From contig DATGJP010000072.1 in NCBI GenBank assembly GCA_035295125.1, positions 62,001 through 126,000 of the forward strand: a stretch of 64,000 nt of DNA. Direction: 5' to 3'. Below the pieces are notes generated by a model. The model ran no database searches, had not been told where the DNA came from, and saw only the letters and a list, made by a program, of their open reading frames with translations. Shown piece by piece: positions 27,272 through 35,266 of this stretch. The position numbers and the translations under genes are program-made. Position 1 is the first letter of the stretch; each line of letters starts with the position of its first letter. The DNA is from JAICMB01 sp035295125 (GTDB lineage: Bacteria > Acidobacteriota > Terriglobia > Bryobacterales > Bryobacteraceae).

Positions 27272-30200
27272 ATGCAGAACGCCAAAATGGTCATTGCGCC
27301 CATTTCCCTCTTGTTGCTTTCCTTTCAGCTTCATGCTCAGTTGCAGAGGCGAACTGAGGCTCCAAACACCAGTCAACTGCCGTTGAGTTTTGAGCCCAAT
27401 GTTGGCCAGACGGATTCGACAGTCAAGTACCTCGTCCACGGTCGTGGTCAGATGCTCTTCCTTACGTCCGATCACGCTGTATTGCGCCTGACGAGCGTAG
27501 ATTCGACTGTTCTTCGTCCGCGCAGCATCCGGGATATGGCGGCCCGGAAAGTTCGCTCCGCGGCGGTCCGTATGGGCTTCCGCAACAGTAGCAAAACAGC
27601 GGCTATTGAGGCGCTCGATCCTCTTCCCGGCAGAGTCAATTACTTCATCGGAAAAGATCCCACCAATTGGCATACGGACATTCAAACTTACGGGAGAATC
27701 GCCTACCGCGGCGTCTATCCCGGGATCGACCTCGTCTATTACGGTCAGCAAGGTTCGATGGAGTACGATTTCGTGGCGCAGCCGGGCGCCGATCCGCGCT
27801 TGATTCAGGTAGAGTTCGAGGGCGCGAATCGCATGCAGTTGACGCCGGAAGGCGATCTGCTTCTCGATACCGCCGCCGGACCGGTACGCTGGAAGAAACC
27901 GGCCGTCTATCAAAACGATCATGGTGTTCGTAAGCCCATCGCGGCGGACTACCGTTTGAAGGGCTCTCGCGTGGGTTTCCAACTGGCGAAGTACGACCGG
28001 AAGCTTCCACTGGTTATTGACCCGACGCTGGTCTATTCAACATTCCTGGGAGGAAGCGGAGACGATGAAGACCAAGCCGCCCTCGTTGATCCAACCGGTG
28101 TGTACACGGCAGGCACAACCAGTTCCGCGGATTTTCCGACGACTCCGGGCGCCTTCAGTACGACTCTCGGTGGGGGAGGCTCGGCCACGGACAACTGTTT
28201 CGTCGCGAAGTTCAATCCGCAGATGAGCGCCCTGATCTATTCGACCTATATCGGCGGCGAGAACACCGATGCGGAAAACCAGTTATGGTTGGCTCCCGAC
28301 GGAACAGTTTATCTGACCGGGTTCACCACTTCTTTCGGTTTCCCAACAACCCCCGGTGCGTTCAGCAGGCAATATGGCAACGGCCAAGAGGAAGCTTTCG
28401 TGACACATCTCTCTGCCGCTGGGAACAGCCTCCTTTTTTCAACCTATCTCGGCGGCACCTTCGACGATGATGGCTACGGACTTTGGGTCGATCTCAATGG
28501 TAACGTCTACGTCACGGGCGAGACTGGATCGTTCGATTTCCCTGTCACACCGCAGGCGTTTCAACAGAATTACGGAGGAGGTGTGAATGACGCATTTGTC
28601 ACCAAACTCGATCCAACCGGCAGCACACTCATTTACTCAACCTACCTGGGGGGCGGCGGCGCGGAGGCAGTCCTGAACCCGTCGACCGGGCCAGCTCCTC
28701 CGCAGATCAGAATCTTCTTTGGGACTTCGATCGCGGTGGATTTAGCTGGCAATGCGTATGTTTCCGGTGTGACGACGTCGGCTAATTTCCCGACAACCCC
28801 GGGCGCGTACTCGCGGACCAATAAGGGCGGGAGTGGCGATGGTTTCCTCACCAAGCTCAACCCCACTGGAAGTGCGTTAGTCGCGTCGACCTTGCTCGGA
28901 AGCACCGGCTTCGATGCCATTACCAGCCACCAGGTCGATCCATCCGGCAACGTGCTTGTCGGTGGCGTGACAGGCTCAACGTCGTTCCCGACAACCGCCG
29001 GCGCGTATAGCCGCACGTACCATGGCGGCGCGACTGATATGTTCATCTGCCGCTTCGACCCGACTCTCTCCACATTGACCTACTCCACTCTGTTCGGAGG
29101 ATCGGACCAGGAAGCAACCGTCTATCTTATTGAGGCCGGCAATGGGACCGTTCTCGCCTCCGGCCTGACATACTCAAGTGACGTGCCAACCACGCCGGGA
29201 ACCTTTCAGGCCAGATACGCGGGAAATGGCGACATGTTCCTGTCTTTCTTCGACTCGAACATTACAACGTTGCTCGACAGCACCTATCTTGGAGGGGTGA
29301 ATCTTGATACGGGCTCCGCTTATTTCACCTCCCAGAGCCCTACGGATGTGTTCGCAACAGGCCGCACTGAGTCGCACGCGTTTCCGACAACGCCGAACGC
29401 GTTTCTGCGTACTTTCACCGACACCGGCGGCGTCGCCCCCATTGACGGTTTCATCTCTCGTTTTCAGTTCACGGGCGGCTGCAATGAAACGATCAGCCCC
29501 ACGACGTTGCAGGTGGGCGTCGCGGGTGGACCTCAATCCGTGACAATTTCCGCGCCTTCGGGATGCGTCTGGTTCGGCTATCCCAACGCCCCCTGGCTGA
29601 CAATAACCAACCCTTCGGGAACCGGCAACAGTACGATGAACTTCACCGTCGGACCCAACAACACGGGTGCGGCGCGTACCGGAACGCTCAGCGTCGCCGG
29701 GTCACCCTTGACAATTCAACAATCCAACGTCGCGAGCCAATGCACCTTCACGATTAATCCAACCAGCGCACCATATACGGCTGCTGGTGGGAACGGATCT
29801 GTGTCCATTACTGCCAGCGCGCCCAGCTGCGCCTGGACTGCAACGAGCAATGTGTCGTGGATTAGCATAACTTCGGCCGCGGGCGGTACGGGAAGCGGAA
29901 CAATCAACTACAACGTGCAAGCCACGGGTGCTGCTCGAACCGGTACGATGACGGTCGCCGGACAGACATTCACTGTGAACGAGTCGGGCTCCGGCCAGAC
30001 CGCAGGTCTCGTATTCGTTCCAGTCACGCCGTGCCGTGTGCTGGACACTCGCGGTGCCACGGGAATGTTTGGAGGTCCGTTCATAGGCGCGGGATCGACA
30101 CGCACGGTTCCCATTCCGCAGAGCACCTGCAATACCCCTGCAACGGCGCAAGCGTACTCGCTCAATGCAACCGTTGTACCGGTCGCAACACTCGGATATC

Positions 30201-31159
30201 TCTCCATCTGGCCCGCCGGTCAGAGTCAGCCAATAGTTTCGACCCTGAACTCCACCGACGGACGTATCGTGGCCAACGCCGCTATTGTTCCGGCTGGCAT
30301 AAACGGCGCCATCAACCTTTTCGCCAGCGATGCCACGCAAGTCATCCTCGATATCAACGGATACTTCGCCCCGGCCGCCACCCTGAACGGGCTCTCCTTC
30401 TATAGCGTGACGCCCTGCCGAGTAGCCGATACCCGAACCGCAACGGGTCCGTTTGGTGGCCCATCAATGGTGGGTGGCTCGTCACGTAACTTCGCAGTTC
30501 CGATGAGTCCCTGCAGCGTACCGAATACCGCCCAGGCGTATTCGCTAAACTTTACCGTCGTGCCACGCGCGCGGCAGCTCGGTTATCTCACGACTTGGCC
30601 GGCAGGGCAGACACAGCCCATCGTCTCAACGCTGAACTCGACAGACGGCGGGATAGTCGCGAATGCAGCCATCGTGCCCGCCGGGTCAGGAGGAGCGATC
30701 AGCGTATTCGTGACAGACAATGCCGACGTCATCATTGACATTAACGGCTATTTTGGTCCGCCTGGCTCACCTGGCGCCCAGGCGCTCTATCCGGTCACTC
30801 CGTGCCGAATCGTAGATACTCGCGGCGGCGGCGTTTTCACAGGCTCGTTCGGGCCGCCGTTACTCGCCGGAAATACACAGCGGAGTTTCCAGGTTCCTGG
30901 AGGGCCATGCTCGGGCATACCGACAACATCGCAAGCTTACTCACTCAATGTGACTGTAGTTCCAAACGGCGTGCTCGGTTATTTATCGGCTTGGCCTACT
31001 GGACAGCCACAGCCTGTCGTCTCAACCTTGAACTCGTTGTTAGGCAAGATTGTGGCTAACGCGGCGATCGTACCGGCCGGTCAAAACGGCGCTATCAGCG
31101 TTTACGTCACCGACCCGACGCAACTGATCCTGGATATCAACGCTTACTTCGCGCCATAG
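27272..31159 (+). CDS. Large secreted SBBP-repeat protein with BACON domains and a triple C-terminal repeat
   Basis: A 1295-residue exported protein. Signal peptide about 1-23. The N-terminal beta domain (F-E-P-N-V-G-Q-T-D through Y-F-I-G-K-D-P-T-N-W) is the one that normally precedes SBBP repeats. Seven or so SBBP beta-propeller repeats follow (about 250-740), recognisable by Y-S-T-Y-L-G-G and F-P-T-T-P-G-A-F. Two BACON domains (about 745-910) carry the C-x-W/S-W-I-x-I pattern. The end is three copies of a roughly 125-residue module. BACON domains are tied to carbohydrate or mucin binding. It is a surface or secreted binding protein, with no catalytic motif visible. Confidence 0.9.
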   Translation: MQNAKMVIAPISLLLLSFQLHAQLQRRTEAPNTSQLPLSFEPNVGQTDSTVKYLVHGRGQMLFLTSDHAVLRLTSVDSTVLRPRSIRDMAARKVRSAAVRMGFRNSSKTAAIEALDPLPGRVNYFIGKDPTNWHTDIQTYGRIAYRGVYPGIDLVYYGQQGSMEYDFVAQPGADPRLIQVEFEGANRMQLTPEGDLLLDTAAGPVRWKKPAVYQNDHGVRKPIAADYRLKGSRVGFQLAKYDRKLPLVIDPTLVYSTFLGGSGDDEDQAALVDPTGVYTAGTTSSADFPTTPGAFSTTLGGGGSATDNCFVAKFNPQMSALIYSTYIGGENTDAENQLWLAPDGTVYLTGFTTSFGFPTTPGAFSRQYGNGQEEAFVTHLSAAGNSLLFSTYLGGTFDDDGYGLWVDLNGNVYVTGETGSFDFPVTPQAFQQNYGGGVNDAFVTKLDPTGSTLIYSTYLGGGGAEAVLNPSTGPAPPQIRIFFGTSIAVDLAGNAYVSGVTTSANFPTTPGAYSRTNKGGSGDGFLTKLNPTGSALVASTLLGSTGFDAITSHQVDPSGNVLVGGVTGSTSFPTTAGAYSRTYHGGATDMFICRFDPTLSTLTYSTLFGGSDQEATVYLIEAGNGTVLASGLTYSSDVPTTPGTFQARYAGNGDMFLSFFDSNITTLLDSTYLGGVNLDTGSAYFTSQSPTDVFATGRTESHAFPTTPNAFLRTFTDTGGVAPIDGFISRFQFTGGCNETISPTTLQVGVAGGPQSVTISAPSGCVWFGYPNAPWLTITNPSGTGNSTMNFTVGPNNTGAARTGTLSVAGSPLTIQQSNVASQCTFTINPTSAPYTAAGGNGSVSITASAPSCAWTATSNVSWISITSAAGGTGSGTINYNVQATGAARTGTMTVAGQTFTVNESGSGQTAGLVFVPVTPCRVLDTRGATGMFGGPFIGAGSTRTVPIPQSTCNTPATAQAYSLNATVVPVATLGYLSIWPAGQSQPIVSTLNSTDGRIVANAAIVPAGINGAINLFASDATQVILDINGYFAPAATLNGLSFYSVTPCRVADTRTATGPFGGPSMVGGSSRNFAVPMSPCSVPNTAQAYSLNFTVVPRARQLGYLTTWPAGQTQPIVSTLNSTDGGIVANAAIVPAGSGGAISVFVTDNADVIIDINGYFGPPGSPGAQALYPVTPCRIVDTRGGGVFTGSFGPPLLAGNTQRSFQVPGGPCSGIPTTSQAYSLNVTVVPNGVLGYLSAWPTGQPQPVVSTLNSLLGKIVANAAIVPAGQNGAISVYVTDPTQLILDINAYFAP
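30010..31159 (+). repeat. Three tandem protein-coding repeats of about 125 codons
   Basis: The units begin at about 30010, 30395 and 30780. Each runs P-V-T-P-C-R-x-x-D-T-R, then A-Q-A-Y-S-L-N, L-G-Y-L-S/T-x-W-P, V-S-T-L-N-S, V-A-N-A-A-I-V-P-A-G and ends D-I-N-G-Y-F (A-Y-F in the last). Each has two conserved Cys (in T-P-C-R and about 45 residues later) that may pair. The units differ at many synonymous and some coding positions, so the duplication is not recent. Confidence 0.85.
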
Positions 31160-31361
31160 CTTCGAGCGAGTGTGACAGGTGAGCGGCCCAAGCCGTTCGG
31201 AGTCCTCACCCTGCACATTCACCCAGCGTGATCGTACGGATCGGTCCCTCGACACTCGCGAGCCGAGTTTTGGTACGGCAATCCCGTTCTCCTCTTTCAT
31301 TGAGTGCAGCCGCGACACAACGCGCACGCTTATAATGGGCGAATATCCACTGAGGTCGCTT

Positions 31362-31655
31362 ATGCAACCCATTCTGCGGAGGTACTCGGCGTTGGCTGTT
31401 GCTTTATCGGCTCTTGCTCTCCTGCAAGCGCTGCGAGGCCAGAGTTGCTCACCAATTAATTTCTTCACGACGCCGCGGATTTATCCACCTGCTGAGCAGG
31501 CGATCGGATCCCAACAGCAGGCCGATGGCTCTTTCACGGAAAGTTTCGGCCCCCGACGCGCTCCGTTCCTGCTCGGCGCGAACGTGCCGAATATCCAGAA
31601 CACCCTCGCGGGATGCTGTATGTTTGTCCTGGAATTGCAGGGAGTGCAGAGATGA
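31362..31655 (+). CDS. Short secreted hypothetical protein (possible truncated repeat protein)
   Basis: A 97-residue protein from ATG 31362 with a signal peptide (A-L-A-V-A-L-S-A-L-A-L-L). The mature part S-C-S-P-I-N-F-F-T, then A-D-G-S-F-T-x-S-F and A-G-C, resembles the first 60 residues of acidobacterial FG-GAP/VCBS-type secreted proteins, which are much longer. It may therefore be a truncated gene. In favour of expression, its stop overlaps the next start (ATGA at 31652-31655). ATG 31335 is an alternative start. Confidence 0.5.
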   Translation: MQPILRRYSALAVALSALALLQALRGQSCSPINFFTTPRIYPPAEQAIGSQQQADGSFTESFGPRRAPFLLGANVPNIQNTLAGCCMFVLELQGVQR

Positions 31656-32503
31656 AAGCAACCGCGCGGATATTGTTGTTGGCAATCGTATTCTCGCAAC
31701 CATGGTTCGGCTCGCGGGCAAATGCAGGGGATTGTGTGGTCGAGTGCGTTTCGGGTTTCTCGTGCAACTATTTTCAATCGCCGGGGCTTCCGCCGCCGGA
31801 CTGCTCGGCGCAGAGAAGCGCGTACTTGCAGAGGTGCGAAATCGCATGCAAGGGCAAGAGCCGCGCGGCCAGCACGGGATGGGGCTCGATCGCCTATAGC
31901 GCCAAGGAACATGCCTGGGGTTCGTCATATTTGCAGGATTCCAAGGCGGCGGCGCAAAAAGTCGCGTTGGGCTACTGCAATCAGCGCGCAGCCAATTGCT
32001 CGACCCGGGTGGACTTCTATAACTCCTGCGGCGCGGTGGCTGCCGACGGGGAGATAGTAGGCTCAGGTACGGGTCCGAACAAGGCGGGCGCGGAACAGAA
32101 GGCGGTCGCGGCGTGCTCGACGCTGGGAGGCAAACATTGCGGGGTCGAGTCATCGGTGTGCTCCGGCGCGGCGTCGGCATCGAGCGAGCCTTCGGTGCCG
32201 AAAGCAATCTCGTGGGGCGCGATCGCGTACAGCAACAAGGACTTCGGCTCGGGTTGGTCGCAGGGCAAGAATGATCGAGCTAGCGCGGAAAGAGAAGCGC
32301 TCGGGGCGTGCGCGCAACGTGGTAAGAACTGCGAACTGCAAACCTCGTTCAACAAGCAGTGCGGGGCTCTGGCCGCCGACCGCGAGTTTTTCGGCTGGGG
32401 GACGAACGAAGACCAGCGGGCCGCGCAACTACGCGCGATCGACGAGTGCAAGAAGGACGGCGGGACGCGGTGTTCACTACGCATTTCCTTTTGTTCGTTC
32501 TGA
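31652..32503 (+). CDS. Secreted protein with two DUF4189 domains
   Basis: A 283-residue exported, cysteine-rich protein (about 20 Cys). A signal peptide ends near residue 26 (R-A-N-A). Two DUF4189 units follow: W-G-S-I-A-Y-S-A-K-E-H-A-W-G-S-S (about 75-165) and W-G-A-I-A-Y-S-N-K-D-F-G-S-G-W (about 190-283). Each has the A-A-x-x-A-L-x-x-C helix and a C-G-A-V/L-A strand typical of the family. The Cys pattern is consistent with disulfides outside the cytoplasm. The molecular function of DUF4189 is unknown. Translation is coupled to the preceding small gene. Confidence 0.8.
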   Translation: MKATARILLLAIVFSQPWFGSRANAGDCVVECVSGFSCNYFQSPGLPPPDCSAQRSAYLQRCEIACKGKSRAASTGWGSIAYSAKEHAWGSSYLQDSKAAAQKVALGYCNQRAANCSTRVDFYNSCGAVAADGEIVGSGTGPNKAGAEQKAVAACSTLGGKHCGVESSVCSGAASASSEPSVPKAISWGAIAYSNKDFGSGWSQGKNDRASAEREALGACAQRGKNCELQTSFNKQCGALAADREFFGWGTNEDQRAAQLRAIDECKKDGGTRCSLRISFCSF

Positions 32504-32669
32504 CGAGATCAGTTACCGATGATGCTCGATAACGGGCCAAAAGCACAAGAAGCGAACGCTTGTATCGGAAATGATCGCGTCCACCCCAGCCTCCAAACCA
32601 CCGGGCCAATTTTGGAGCCGCGTTTAAAACATTAGCAAGCACACGCCAGCAACTCCGGTTGATCATCCC

Positions 32670-33104
32670 CTATCTGAATACAAATCGATTTCTTCGGGCA
32701 TCCAGTCTCTTAGCGTCTAGATCAGGGACTTTCTCAAGGTCAGTGAATTCCTTGTAAGCGCCGTTCTGACTACGGTACCCGATGATCGCGGCCGCTTCTT
32801 GTGCGGTGAGGTCTGCAATGTCCTGGATCTCTTGAGCGCTAGCTGTGTTTACATTGACCTTGCCAAGATATCGGCTCAGATACGCAACCGCGGTATCGAA
32901 TTCTTCATCTGTTCCCTTCGCTCCGCGCTGGGCCATATCGTCGACTGTTTTCTCCCAACCAGTTTTGGTGCGGCGCAATCCAATAACGGTTGCTAGTCCA
33001 TGGCAACCCGAACATAACTTGACAACTACGGCCTTGCCCGGGGCATCTGGCAGATCCTGCGCTTGCAGGTAGAAAGTCGCAACGATAAGAAACGAGTACC
33101 TCAT
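32670..33104 (-). CDS. Small c-type cytochrome fused to a helix-hairpin-helix (ComEA-like) domain
   Basis: A 144-residue exported protein. A short signal peptide (about residues 1-15) precedes one haem site C-S-G-C-H (Cys31, Cys34, His35). From about residue 82, V-N-V-N-T-A-S-A-Q-E-I begins a ComEA-like helix-hairpin-helix half, with I-I-G-Y-R-S-Q-N-G-A-Y and D-L-E-K-V-P-D-L-D. The ATG at 33104 overlaps the stop of the MFS gene (ATGA), so it is the last gene of the TPP/ThuA/MFS operon. It could accept electrons from the PQQ dehydrogenase of the same locus; that link is inference. Confidence 0.85.
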   Translation of the reverse strand: MRYSFLIVATFYLQAQDLPDAPGKAVVVKLCSGCHGLATVIGLRRTKTGWEKTVDDMAQRGAKGTDEEFDTAVAYLSRYLGKVNVNTASAQEIQDIADLTAQEAAAIIGYRSQNGAYKEFTDLEKVPDLDAKRLDARRNRFVFR

Positions 33105-34414
33105 GGAACAGCCTGCCGGCAGTCTGTTTCTCTCGTCCACGCGATTAGAATGCACGCGGTGACGGACCAGGCGACGATCAGCAGGAATCCTGTCTCGAAC
33201 GAAGCCGAATCATAGAGTCGCATACCGTTGGCAACGCGTCCGGACCAGTGCCGGTCCAGGATCCAACCGATCGCCGGCTGGAGTATCGCCGGGCCTGACA
33301 TGTTTCCGATATTCACAGCGCCTGTGACAGTGCCGAGGAACCGCGCAGGAACGGATTCTTTACCTGCCGCGAAGCCGATCACGACGGGTCCGCATGCCAG
33401 ACTCGTGATTGCAGCAACTACAGTGAACAGTGAGAGGGGCAAACTCCTAACGTAAAACATCACAATCCATCCCGCCGCTGCGATAACCGTTCCTGCCAAG
33501 TAAATGGGTTTGCGTTTGCCGATTCGATCCGACAGGTGGCCCGAAATCGGACTGGATATCGCCCAACACACGATCATGATTGAGCAGACTGCGGCAGCCG
33601 TCGTGGAGGAAATGGCGAAGCGAGCTTTCAGGAACGGTGTCCCCCAAAGACCGGTGAAGGCGAGGATTGGGCCGACGATCCCCCCTTGCGCAAACACGAT
33701 GAGCCAGATGTTGCGGTATCCGAAGATACTTTTGAATCCTTTAAACAGATCCAGCATTGAGGATTGGCGACTCTCCTGTACCGATGCGGGCGCGAAGCTA
33801 CGCATACCTTCGCTCGCTGGATCGTCCTTCACGATAGCCCATGCGAGCGCGCCGACGAGCAGAATCGCCGCTGCGGACGCGAGCACAACGGCCCGCCATC
33901 CGTAGTGCTCGATCGCAATGCGCAGCGGCACTTGCGCACCTAAGGCGCCTATATTGCCGAAGAACAGACCCAAACCGGTCAGCATGCCAAAGCGCTGCGA
34001 AGGAAACCAGTGCGTGGCCAGTTTCAGCAGCACGAGCCAGCCAACCGCCGTAGCTCCGCCCACCAGCGCACGACCGGCGCAGGCGACCACAAAGCTATGC
34101 GTCGCACCGAAAACGAAGGTACCGAGGGCGGCTGATATAGAACCCCAAATCAACAACCGCCGTGCGCCATGAGAATCCACGAGCACGCCCGTCGGAATCT
34201 GCATCGCGACATAAACGTAAAAGTAGAATGCCGACAACGTGCCGAGATCCTGCGCTCCGATCGAGAAATCGCGCATCAGTTCGCCTGTCATTACGGCCAG
34301 CGAGACACGCTGATAGAAGCCGGTCAGATAGAAAACGGCTGCGATGCCCCATACCGACCACGCGAGCACCGCAGGCGGCGGTTTCAACGCGGCCGAATTA
34401 GAGACTGCGTTCAC
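33101..34414 (-). CDS. MFS transporter of the catabolic locus
   Basis: A 437-residue major facilitator with about twelve hydrophobic segments and a central cytoplasmic loop near residues 200-220. P-T-G-V-L-V-D-S-H-G-A-R-R is the motif A after helix 2, and D-R-I-G-K-R-K-P is its counterpart after helix 8. The pattern resembles sugar-acid/anion symporters (ACS-like), so an organic acid is a reasonable guess. It starts with GTG at 34414, overlapping the ThuA stop by four bases (GTGA), and ends overlapping the cytochrome start. It would import the substrate of the cytoplasmic enzymes in this locus. Confidence 0.85.
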   Translation of the reverse strand: MNAVSNSAALKPPPAVLAWSVWGIAAVFYLTGFYQRVSLAVMTGELMRDFSIGAQDLGTLSAFYFYVYVAMQIPTGVLVDSHGARRLLIWGSISAALGTFVFGATHSFVVACAGRALVGGATAVGWLVLLKLATHWFPSQRFGMLTGLGLFFGNIGALGAQVPLRIAIEHYGWRAVVLASAAAILLVGALAWAIVKDDPASEGMRSFAPASVQESRQSSMLDLFKGFKSIFGYRNIWLIVFAQGGIVGPILAFTGLWGTPFLKARFAISSTTAAAVCSIMIVCWAISSPISGHLSDRIGKRKPIYLAGTVIAAAGWIVMFYVRSLPLSLFTVVAAITSLACGPVVIGFAAGKESVPARFLGTVTGAVNIGNMSGPAILQPAIGWILDRHWSGRVANGMRLYDSASFETGFLLIVAWSVTACILIAWTRETDCRQAVP

Positions 34415-35265
34415 TTTGCACTAAGAACCAGGCGACGAGGAGTTATATCGGCATTCGTCATTCCGAGCGCCCACTTGATGGCTTCGAGCCACATCGTACG
34501 AATCGCCGGTTCATCCCACAGCTCCGTTTCGTGGCCAAACGCGCAGAAGAACACCCGTCCCTTTCCATACGTCTTAGCCCAGGCTTGTGGAAAGTCGCCG
34601 TCGGTGCGATGAACGCCTGAATGTTTCAGGTCCACCCCGCTGCTATCCAGCCGTAGCAGAATACGGATGGCGTCGCGTGAGAAATCCTTCGCCTGGTAAA
34701 TCTCGTCGCGAATGGGAAAGACTGGTGGGAATTGTTTCACCGCGGGAAAGCTGGGATCTTCGACAATGATCGGCGCTTCGATAATGCCCCAGGGATGGCC
34801 GTCAAACCGTGCACCGAGCATTTCGCCGAACTCCGGCCATTCCATGAAGGCGGTATCGGCTGTGTGCGCGGCCACGAACCCCTTGCCGTCGTTCTTTACG
34901 AAGCTGAGTAAGTCCGCCTTTTGTTGATCGGTCAGCGGAATCTCGCGCATGCCGTAAAAGAAAATTGCGTCAAAGGAGTTAAGATTCTTGCCGACGCGCC
35001 AGTCGCGGCCATCAGCTTTCACCGTGAGATTCTGTTTCGTGATGAACTGCGAATCCGTACGAATATAGGCGTCGTAGAGGCCTGTCTCCCGCCCCATATG
35101 CTCGATCACAGCCATGGCATGCGATACGGAATCGTGGTAGGCGCCACCGCCCTGCATGTCGCACCAGATAAGCACCTGTTTTCGATTGGGAGGCTGGCGG
35201 CGATATCCTATCGGCGGCTGCGCAAATAAGCTGAGCGCTAGAAGCAGACCTACTGCGAACCGCAT
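34411..35265 (-). CDS. ThuA-like protein 1
   Basis: A 284-residue ThuA-domain protein (class I glutamine-amidotransferase-like fold) with a short signal peptide, so probably periplasmic. Readable features are D-A-I-F-F-Y-G, L-T-D-Q-Q-K-A-D-L-L-S-F-V, G-K-G-F-V-A-A-H-T-A-D-T and H-R-T-D-G-D-F-P-x-A-W, then F-C-A-F-G-H. ThuA-like proteins act in the use of 3-keto-disaccharides (trehalose) in rhizobia, but their chemistry is poorly known. The start is one base after the TPP-enzyme stop. A paralogue with the same motifs sits at the far end of the locus (46759-47634). Confidence 0.88.
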   Translation of the reverse strand: MRFAVGLLLALSLFAQPPIGYRRQPPNRKQVLIWCDMQGGGAYHDSVSHAMAVIEHMGRETGLYDAYIRTDSQFITKQNLTVKADGRDWRVGKNLNSFDAIFFYGMREIPLTDQQKADLLSFVKNDGKGFVAAHTADTAFMEWPEFGEMLGARFDGHPWGIIEAPIIVEDPSFPAVKQFPPVFPIRDEIYQAKDFSRDAIRILLRLDSSGVDLKHSGVHRTDGDFPQAWAKTYGKGRVFFCAFGHETELWDEPAIRTMWLEAIKWALGMTNADITPRRLVLSAK

Positions 35266-35266
35266 C

